From Actinomadura rubteroloni (GTDB lineage Bacteria; Actinomycetota; Actinomycetes; Streptosporangiales; Streptosporangiaceae), in NCBI RefSeq assembly GCF_002911665.1, contig NZ_MTBP01000002.1:248001-312000 (forward strand): 64,000 bases of DNA, written 5' to 3'. Within the stretch, counting starts at the first letter, position 1, and the number at the start of each line of letters is the position of its first letter. Below are positions 58,664 through 64,000 of this stretch, piece by piece. The position numbers were made by a program, and so were the translations under genes. The notes beneath the pieces are model-generated. The model was not told the DNA's origin, ran no database searches, and saw only the letters and a list, made by a program, of their open reading frames with translations.

Positions 58664-58680
58664 GCCTTTCCCGCACTCCC

Positions 58681-58728
58681 GAGAAAAGACCGAGCCCCCG
58701 GCGGTGCGGATGCGCCGCCGGGGGCTCG
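58681..58728 (-). terminator. Intrinsic terminator of the DsbA-like gene
   Basis: A perfect 14-bp stem (58691-58704 with 58715-58728) with a ten-base loop is followed on the minus strand by GTCTTTTCTC. It lies 38 bases beyond the stop of the DsbA-like gene and separates it from lgt. Confidence 0.8.
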
Positions 58729-58765
58729 CGTCGAGGTCGCCCGGGTGCGAGGACGCTCGCCGCTG

Positions 58766-59524
58766 CTACTTGGCGCCGGCGATGGCGCTCGTGAGGTCCG
58801 ACATCTGCTGAGAAGTGAGCTTCTTACCGTCGAGGACCAGCGTGGGCGTCGAATCGACCTTGCGCGTCAAGGCGGTGTACGAGGTCATCTCGCCGACTTG
58901 CTTGTCCTTCTCCTGCTTGGTCACGCACGTCGAGAATTTCGGGTCCGTCACCCCGACGTCCTTGCCCCAGGCGACGAGATCCTTGATGGAGAATCCACCG
59001 GTGCCCTCGGCGGGCTGGTACTTGAAAAGCGCGTCGTGGTAGGAGAGCCACTGAGCGGCCGGAACGCAGAGCGCCGCCGCGGCGGCGCGCTGGGAGTTCC
59101 CCCGAGACGGGTCGGGCTGCTGGCTGAACAGGTTGAACGGCCGGTAGACGACCTTCACCTTGCCCTCGGCCGCGAGGCTCTTGACGGTCTTCCCCTCGGT
59201 CTTCTCGAACTCGGCGCAGTGCGGGCACTGGAAGTCCTCGAAGATCTCCAGGACCGGCTTGGTGACGCCCGCCTTGGCCATCACGATCGACCCGTCGGCC
59301 TGGCGGCTGAGCGGCGCCTGCGGCCCCGTGTAGCGCTCGGCGACCTGGTTGCGCTTGCTCTTCTGGTCGGCGACGACGACCACGATCGCGACGACGGCGG
59401 CGACCGCGACCACGACGCCGACGACGAGCGCGAGCAGCCGGATCTGCTTCTGGCGCGCCGCCTGACGGGCGCGCTCGGCGGCCAGCCGGTCGCGCGCCGA
59501 CCGCTCACGTGCGGCCTTGCTCAT
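58766..59524 (-). CDS. DsbA-family membrane-anchored thiol-disulfide oxidoreductase
   Basis: A 252-residue thioredoxin-fold protein. A charged cytosolic N-terminus of about 28 residues precedes one membrane helix (about 29-53). The extracellular domain has the active site FQCPHCAEFE near residue 99 and the cis-proline loop DSTPTLVLDG near residue 228. It probably forms disulfide bonds in secreted proteins and is re-oxidised by the VKOR-like protein encoded just upstream; the two genes overlap by four bases. Confidence 0.92.
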   Translation of the reverse strand: MSKAARERSARDRLAAERARQAARQKQIRLLALVVGVVVAVAAVVAIVVVVADQKSKRNQVAERYTGPQAPLSRQADGSIVMAKAGVTKPVLEIFEDFQCPHCAEFEKTEGKTVKSLAAEGKVKVVYRPFNLFSQQPDPSRGNSQRAAAAALCVPAAQWLSYHDALFKYQPAEGTGGFSIKDLVAWGKDVGVTDPKFSTCVTKQEKDKQVGEMTSYTALTRKVDSTPTLVLDGKKLTSQQMSDLTSAIAGAK

Positions 59525-60036
59525 GGAGTTCTCCTCGGGGGTTCCTCGATCTGGCCGATCCGCCGGAACTCATCGGAAAGGACAAGGACGAAAAGCAGGA
59601 TAGTGACGATGTGGACCCCGGTGCACCACTGGCAGAGGTGCCGGAGGATCACCTCGGCGGTGATCAGGTAGACCACGAACAGGACGCCGACCGACACCGC
59701 CGCGAGCCTGCTCCAGCGCAGCAGCGGCTGCGGGGACCGCAGCAGCGGCGGCGTGATCAGCACGGCGAACCCGACGAAGAACGCGAGCCCGAGCAGCGGC
59801 ATCGGGATCCCGAGCAGCTCGGAGTACTTGCTCGTCGTGACGGCGCTGCAGTCGATCACGCCGCTCGCCGAGCACACCAGCGTCCGCGGGCGGTAGTGCG
59901 CGATGGTGAGGTAGATCGAGATGCCGAGCCCGACGAGCGTCAGCGCCCACGCCGGGAAGACGAACCACCGGGCGACCGGGGGCGGCCCCGGCCGGTCGGA
60001 CGTCTCGTCCGGGCCGGCCTCCACGCGCTGCGCCAT
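59521..60036 (-). CDS. Vitamin K epoxide reductase (VKOR) family protein
   Basis: A 171-residue membrane protein with four to five spans that re-oxidises DsbA-type proteins using quinones, the actinobacterial counterpart of DsbB. The loop cysteines are in TLVCSASGVIDCSAVTTS and the active-site CxxC is HLCQWCTGVH. Start ATG 60036 has an AGGGGAACAGG site. Its stop overlaps the DsbA-like gene (ATGA), so the redox pair is made together. It lies 109 bases downstream of trpA. Confidence 0.93.
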   Translation of the reverse strand: MAQRVEAGPDETSDRPGPPPVARWFVFPAWALTLVGLGISIYLTIAHYRPRTLVCSASGVIDCSAVTTSKYSELLGIPMPLLGLAFFVGFAVLITPPLLRSPQPLLRWSRLAAVSVGVLFVVYLITAEVILRHLCQWCTGVHIVTILLFVLVLSDEFRRIGQIEEPPRRTP

Positions 60037-60145
60037 CCTGTTCCCCTCCGCGACCGCGACGACCTGTCCGGGCCGCGGCGCTCCGCGACCCGGACACACC
60101 CTAGAGGACCCCGGATAAGGTCCGCGTACGACGACGCGCGGACGG

Positions 60146-60961
60146 TCAGCCGCGCCCGGCCCGGACCCCGGCCGCCAGGTCGGCGGCGAGGGCGCGGACG
60201 GCCGCGACGCCGGACGCGGTGTCGGGCGCGTCCAGCAGCCGCCGGATGAACGCCGATCCGACGATGACGCCGTCGGCGAATCCCGCGACCTCGGCGGCCT
60301 GCGCGCCGTCGCTCACGCCGAGCCCGAGCCCGACCGGCAGGTCCCGGCCGTTCTTGTCCAGGACGGCCCGCGTGCGCTCGACGAGCCGGGGCGCCCCGGT
60401 GTCGATGGCCGTGCGGGCGCCGGTGACGCCCATCAGCGACGCCGCGTACACGAAGCCCCGGGACACGCTGGTGATCTTGTCGAGGCGCTCGTCGGTGGAG
60501 CTGAGCGCGACGAGGAACACCCGGTCCAGGCCGTGCGCGTCGGACGCCTCCAGCCAGGGACCGGCCTCTTCGGGCGTGAGGTCCGGCGTGATCAGCCCGG
60601 TGCCGCCGGCCGAGGCGAGGTCGCGGGCGAACGTGTCCACGCCGTAGTGGTCGACGGGGTTCCAGTACGTCATGACGAGCGTCTCGGCGCCGGTGGCGGC
60701 GACGGCCTCGACGGTCCGGAACACGTCGGCGAGGTGCACCCCGCCGACCAGGGCGCGGTGGACGGCGTCCTGGATCGTGGGGCCGTCCATCATCGGGTCG
60801 GTGTAGGGCAGGCCGATCTCGATGACGTCGCAGCCGGCCTCCACCATCGCCGTCGCGGCCTCGATCGCGCCGTCGACCGACGGGAACCCGGCGGGCAGGT
60901 ACCCGACGAGCGCGGCGCGGTTCTCGGCGCGGGCCCTGTCGTAGGCGGCCTTGACGCTCAC
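60146..60961 (-). CDS. trpA: Tryptophan synthase alpha chain
   Basis: Releases indole from indole-3-glycerol phosphate; 271 residues. Conserved pieces are [28 protein letters not shown] with the catalytic glutamate and aspartate region, and [13 protein letters not shown] with the phosphate-binding loop. Its GTG start overlaps the trpB stop by four bases, coupling synthesis of both subunits. Confidence 0.97.
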   Translation of the reverse strand: MSVKAAYDRARAENRAALVGYLPAGFPSVDGAIEAATAMVEAGCDVIEIGLPYTDPMMDGPTIQDAVHRALVGGVHLADVFRTVEAVAATGAETLVMTYWNPVDHYGVDTFARDLASAGGTGLITPDLTPEEAGPWLEASDAHGLDRVFLVALSSTDERLDKITSVSRGFVYAASLMGVTGARTAIDTGAPRLVERTRAVLDKNGRDLPVGLGLGVSDGAQAAEVAGFADGVIVGSAFIRRLLDAPDTASGVAAVRALAADLAAGVRAGRG

Positions 60962-62199
60962 TTGGCGTCCCCCTCCGGCATCAGGCCGAAGTACGCGGCG
61001 GCCGTGTGCATGTCCTTGTCGCCCCGTCCCGACAGGCAGACGAGCAGCGTCGCGTCCGGGCCCAGTTCGCGGCCGACCTGGAGCGCGCCCGCGAGGGCGT
61101 GCGCCGACTCGATCGCCGGGATGATGCCCTCGGTGCGGCACAGCAGCGCGAACGCCTCCATCGCCTGGGCGTCGGTGACGGGACGGTACTCGGCGCGGCC
61201 GGTGTCGTGCAGCCAGGAGTGCTCGGGCCCGACGCCGGGGTAGTCGAGCCCGGCGGAGATCGAGTGCGACTCGATCGTCTGGCCCTCCTCGTCCTGGAGG
61301 AGGTAGGTGCGCATGCCGTGGATGACGCCGACGGACCCGCCGGTCACGGTCGCGGCGTGCCGTCCGGTCTCGACGCCGTCGCCCGCGGCCTCGAACCCGA
61401 TGAGGCGCACGGACGTGTCGGGAATGAACGCGTGGAAGGCGCCGATGGCGTTGGACCCGCCGCCGACGCAGGCGAGGACGGCGTCGGGCAGCTTTCCGGT
61501 CAGCTCCATGACCTGCGCGCGGGCCTCGACGCCGATGACGCGGTGGAACTCGCGGACCATCAGCGGGAACGGGTGCGGCCCCATCGTGGACCCGACGCAG
61601 TAGTGCGTGTTCTCCACCGTCGCGACCCAGTCGCGGAACGCCTCGTTCACGGCGTCCTTGAGGGTGCGGCTGCCCGCCTTGACCGGGACGACCTCGGCGC
61701 CGAGCATCCGCATCCGGGCGACGTTGAGCGCCTGGCGCTCGGTGTCGACCTCGCCCATGAACACGGTGCATTCGAGGCCGAGGAGGGCGGCGGCGGTCGC
61801 GGTGGCGACGCCGTGCTGGCCCGCGCCGGTCTCGGCGATCAGCCGGGTCTTGCCCGTGCGGCGGGCGAGCAGCGCCTGCCCCAGCACGTTGTTGATCTTG
61901 TGGGAGCCGGTGTGGTTGAGGTCCTCGCGCTTGAGGAGGACCCGCGCGCCGCCCGCTTCGGCGCCGAACCGTCGGGCCTCGGTGATCAGGCTCGGCCGGC
62001 CGGCGTAGGTGGTGAGCAGTTCGGTCAGCTCGGCGGTGAAGACGGGGTCGCGGCGGGCTGCCTCGAACTCGGCGGTCAGCTCGTCCAGCGCGGCCATCAG
62101 GGCCTCGGGGGCGAAGCGCCCGCCGTAGACGCCGAAGCGTCCGGCCGCGTCGGGGACGGGTGCGGGCACGGCGGAGCCGCGCTCGGAATGGATGGTCAT
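60958..62199 (-). CDS. trpB: Tryptophan synthase beta chain
   Basis: PLP enzyme that joins indole and serine to tryptophan; 413 residues. The PLP lysine is in [11 protein letters not shown] near residue 100, the substrate loop is AETGAGQHG, and the phosphate-binding serine/glycine loop is [10 protein letters not shown]. It begins at ATG 62199 with only a distant AGGA. The N-terminal 20 residues before [13 protein letters not shown] form the usual flexible leader. Confidence 0.98.
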   Translation of the reverse strand: MTIHSERGSAVPAPVPDAAGRFGVYGGRFAPEALMAALDELTAEFEAARRDPVFTAELTELLTTYAGRPSLITEARRFGAEAGGARVLLKREDLNHTGSHKINNVLGQALLARRTGKTRLIAETGAGQHGVATATAAALLGLECTVFMGEVDTERQALNVARMRMLGAEVVPVKAGSRTLKDAVNEAFRDWVATVENTHYCVGSTMGPHPFPLMVREFHRVIGVEARAQVMELTGKLPDAVLACVGGGSNAIGAFHAFIPDTSVRLIGFEAAGDGVETGRHAATVTGGSVGVIHGMRTYLLQDEEGQTIESHSISAGLDYPGVGPEHSWLHDTGRAEYRPVTDAQAMEAFALLCRTEGIIPAIESAHALAGALQVGRELGPDATLLVCLSGRGDKDMHTAAAYFGLMPEGDAK

Positions 62200-62238
62200 C
62201 GAAGAGTGCGTCCTGTCAGGCGATGGAAGGCGGTCCGG

Positions 62239-62292
62239 TCAGTGCGACGTCGGGACGGCCCGCCATCGCTCGCGCAGCGGCTCCATCAGCAT
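62239..62292 (-). CDS. Possible 17-residue peptide ORF between trpC and trpB
   Basis: A short frame (ATG 62292 to TGA) encodes 17 residues with one tryptophan. In Streptomyces a small gene, trpM, lies between trpC and trpB, but that product is about 60 residues and differs. A GGGTACGGGC stretch precedes the ATG. It may only be a spacer, or a tiny coupling peptide for trpB translation. Confidence 0.25.
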   Translation of the reverse strand: MLMEPLRERWRAVPTSH

Positions 62293-62315
62293 GCCCGTAC
62301 CCTACCGGTTCCCCG

Positions 62316-63122
62316 TCAGCTGCCCTGCCGCAGCGCCGGGTGCGCGCCCGCCGCGACGAGGTCGGCGACGGCGGCGCGCGGGTCCCGGCCGCGGACCAGG
62401 CTCTCCCCGACCAGGACGGCGTCGGCCCCGGCGGAGGCGTAGGCGAGCAGGTCGTGCGGGCCGCGCACCCCGGACTCGGCGATCCGCACGACGTCCTTCG
62501 GGACGAGCGGCGCGAGCCGGGCGAACACCTCGCGGTCCACGCGGAGGGTCTTCAGGTCGCGGGCGTTGATCCCGATGACCTTGGCGCCCGCGTCGACCGC
62601 GCGGGCCACCTCCTCCTCGGTGTGCGCCTCGACGAGCGGCAGCAGCCCGATCGACTCGGCCCGCTCGACGAGCGACACCAGGGCGTCCTGGTCGAGCGCG
62701 GCGACGATCAGCAGGGCGACGTCGGCGCCGTGGGCCCGCGCCTCCCAGAGCTGGTAGGACGTGACGATGAAGTCCTTGCGCAGGACCGCGATGTCCACGC
62801 TGGCGCGGACGTCGGCGAGGTCGGCGAGGCTGCCGCCGAACTTGCGGCCCTCGGTGAGCACGCTGATGATCTTGGCGCCGCCCGCCTCGTAGTCGCGGGC
62901 GAGCGCGGCCGGGTCGGCGATGGCGGCGAGCGCGCCCTTGGACGGGCTGCTGCGCTTGACCTCGGCGATCACCCCGACGCCCTGCCCGCGCAGCGCCGCG
63001 AGGGCGTCCCGGGGGGCGGGGGCCTGCTCGGCGCGGGCCTTGAGGTCGTCCAGCGACGTCTCCCGCTGCCTTTCGGCGAGATCGGCACGCACGCCTTCGA
63101 TGATCTCGTCGAGCACGCTCAC
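62316..63122 (-). CDS. trpC: Indole-3-glycerol-phosphate synthase
   Basis: TIM-barrel enzyme of tryptophan synthesis, 268 residues. Catalytic and binding motifs are [12 protein letters not shown] (catalytic lysine and phosphate site), VLRKDFI (second lysine), [11 protein letters not shown] and [10 protein letters not shown], followed by [10 protein letters not shown] at the phosphate loop. GTG start at 63122. The gap to trpB is 116 bases. The gene is first of the trpC-B-A block seen here. Confidence 0.98.
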   Translation of the reverse strand: MSVLDEIIEGVRADLAERQRETSLDDLKARAEQAPAPRDALAALRGQGVGVIAEVKRSSPSKGALAAIADPAALARDYEAGGAKIISVLTEGRKFGGSLADLADVRASVDIAVLRKDFIVTSYQLWEARAHGADVALLIVAALDQDALVSLVERAESIGLLPLVEAHTEEEVARAVDAGAKVIGINARDLKTLRVDREVFARLAPLVPKDVVRIAESGVRGPHDLLAYASAGADAVLVGESLVRGRDPRAAVADLVAAGAHPALRQGS

Positions 63123-63219
63123 GGTAGGCCCCCAGACTCGGTCGATCGGTGGCCCCGATCGTATCCGCAGGGTCCGACGCTCCCGAACGTCGGGGCGCCG
63201 CCGGACCGCCCGGATTCAC

Positions 63220-63645
63220 TCAGGGCGCCAGGACGTGTGCGAACGGCAGATTGCGGACGATCCAGTACACGAGCGCGATGCCGAAGGCCGTCCAGCCGGC
63301 GGCGGGGGTGAACAGCGCGGAGCGCATCCGCTCGCCGTGCGCCGCGAGCCACGTCCAGCGTCCCCACAGGTAGAGCGCGGCGGGCAGCAGCAGGAACGCG
63401 AGGGGGTTCGAGCCGAACGCGGTGCCCACGTGCCCGTGGACGAGCGAGTTCACCATCCGCAGCCCCCCGCACCCCGGGCAGTAGTAGCCCGAGACGGCCA
63501 GGAACGGGCAGGACGGGTAGTGGCCGTGCTCGTGCGGATCGACCAGCCCGACGAGAGCCACCGCGCCCGCCGTCACCGCCGCGACCACCGCGGGCCCGGC
63601 CAGGGCGCGCTGGACGGGGCGGCGCGCGGTCGGCGTTCGGCTCAC
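63220..63645 (-). CDS. DUF2752 membrane protein
   Basis: A 141-residue membrane protein with three to four spans. The DUF2752 signature is seen as CPFLAVSGYYCPGCGGLR (about residues 46-63) followed by GSNPLAFLLLP. Conserved cysteines suggest metal or disulfide binding. The function of the family is unknown. In actinomycetes it often lies upstream of trpC, as here (97-base gap). Confidence 0.9.
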   Translation of the reverse strand: MSRTPTARRPVQRALAGPAVVAAVTAGAVALVGLVDPHEHGHYPSCPFLAVSGYYCPGCGGLRMVNSLVHGHVGTAFGSNPLAFLLLPAALYLWGRWTWLAAHGERMRSALFTPAAGWTAFGIALVYWIVRNLPFAHVLAP

Positions 63646-63654
63646 CGCTCCAGC

Positions 63655-64000
63655 CTAGGCGTCCAGGACGTACCCGACGCCGCGCACCGTCCGGATCGAG
63701 CCGCCGTCGCCGAGCTTGGCGCGGAGCTGCGCGATGTGGACGTCAACCGTCCGGCTGCCCGACGACGACGCCGGCCCCCACGCCCCGGCGAGGAGCTGCT
63801 CGCGGGTGAAGACGCGGCCGGGGCTGCCCGCGAGGAACCGCAGCAGGTCGAACTCGGTGGCGGTGAGGGCCACCGGGCGTTCGCCGATCCCGGCCGTCCG
63901 GGCGGCGGGGTCGAGAACGAGCGCGCCCGCCCGCAGGGGCGCGGTGCCGTCGTCCCGGCGCAGCGCGGCGAGGACGGCGGCGACGAGCGTCCGCGGCCCG
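63655..64000 (-). CDS. OmpR/PhoB-family response regulator, C-terminal part only
   Basis: The frame runs off the end of the window. What remains is the winged-helix DNA-binding domain: LTATEFDLLRFLAGSPGRVFTREQLL, RTVDVHIAQLRAKLG and the wing IRTVRGVGYVLD. The receiver domain lies outside. It ends nine bases from the DUF2752 gene on the same strand. Confidence 0.9.
   Translation of the reverse strand, partial: GPRTLVAAVLAALRRDDGTAPLRAGALVLDPAARTAGIGERPVALTATEFDLLRFLAGSPGRVFTREQLLAGAWGPASSSGSRTVDVHIAQLRAKLGDGGSIRTVRGVGYVLDA

Larger units (their letters stand above)
58317..58765. other. 449-base gap between lgt and the DsbA-like gene: small ORF, palindrome, terminator
   Basis: The region holds a possible small gene on the + strand (58424-58663), a 15-base palindrome GACAG-TACTG-CTGTC (58530-58544), and a strong terminator (58681-58728) of the DsbA-like gene. 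The lgt promoter should be near the low-coordinate end. Confidence 0.55.

Noticed and set aside
63123-63219. Trp attenuator or leader peptide upstream of trpC
   Set aside because: No Trp-codon cluster or terminator/antiterminator pair was found in the 97 bases.

Overview
The window is very GC-rich with strong G/C bias at third codon positions, GTG and TTG starts, and promoters that sit directly against start codons (leaderless style). These features, together with PdtaR, a PolI without proofreading residues, ectABCD and a four-repeat S1, point to an actinomycete chromosome. The gene order (ect, uvrB, coaE, rpsA, polA, liv, pdtaR, pyk, gltDB, lgt, trp) is, from memory, close to that of Streptomyces. 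The details fit the Streptosporangiales/Thermomonosporaceae side of the phylum, but I cannot fix the genus.

Layout. 1-5610: end of an ectoine/hydroxyectoine biosynthesis operon (ectB-ectC-ectD) followed on the same strand by an ectoine-type ABC importer (ehuB-C-D-A). 5680-7242: thiolase-fold protein plus DUF35 partner. 7246-13773: secreted SGNH hydrolase, a two-component pair, a membrane protein, a methyltransferase and a cyclase-family hydrolase. 13987-17445: uvrB and an orphan histidine kinase. 17560-21790: an unassigned two-gene unit (2TM protein plus cupin), a secreted phosphodiester glycosidase and an ion-transporter-superfamily permease. 21849-27686: one 1,945-residue NLR/STAND-like protein (TIR, degenerate metallophosphoesterase, NACHT-type NTPase, pentapeptide repeats, 15 WD40 repeats). 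27683-36996: coaE, GNAT, membrane EEP hydrolase, rpsA, polysaccharide deacetylase, polA. 37040-38182: thioesterase, a strongly folded putative RNA element, a lipoprotein. 38192-43133: a five-gene branched-chain-amino-acid-type ABC importer. 43491-46584: pdtaR, an odd tRNA with anticodon CAA but a short variable loop, an HTH-LAGLIDADG gene, pyk. 46708-48767: PfpI-like, AraC-like and VOC genes. 48811-54854: glutamate synthase gltD-gltB. 55200-58316: two tandem paralogous membrane proteins and an lgt with a long acidic tail. 58766-63122: DsbA-like and VKOR genes followed (against the coordinates) by trpA-trpB-trpC. 63220-64000: DUF2752 protein and the C-terminus of an OmpR-type regulator.

Most of the window is conserved housekeeping backbone. 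The accessory or surprising items are the NLR-like protein (best candidate for an immune or conflict system), the 2TM-cupin pair, the class-I-shaped tRNA(CAA) with its HTH-LAGLIDADG neighbour, and the hairpin element at 37495-37581. No insertion sequence, integrase, CRISPR array or rRNA was seen.
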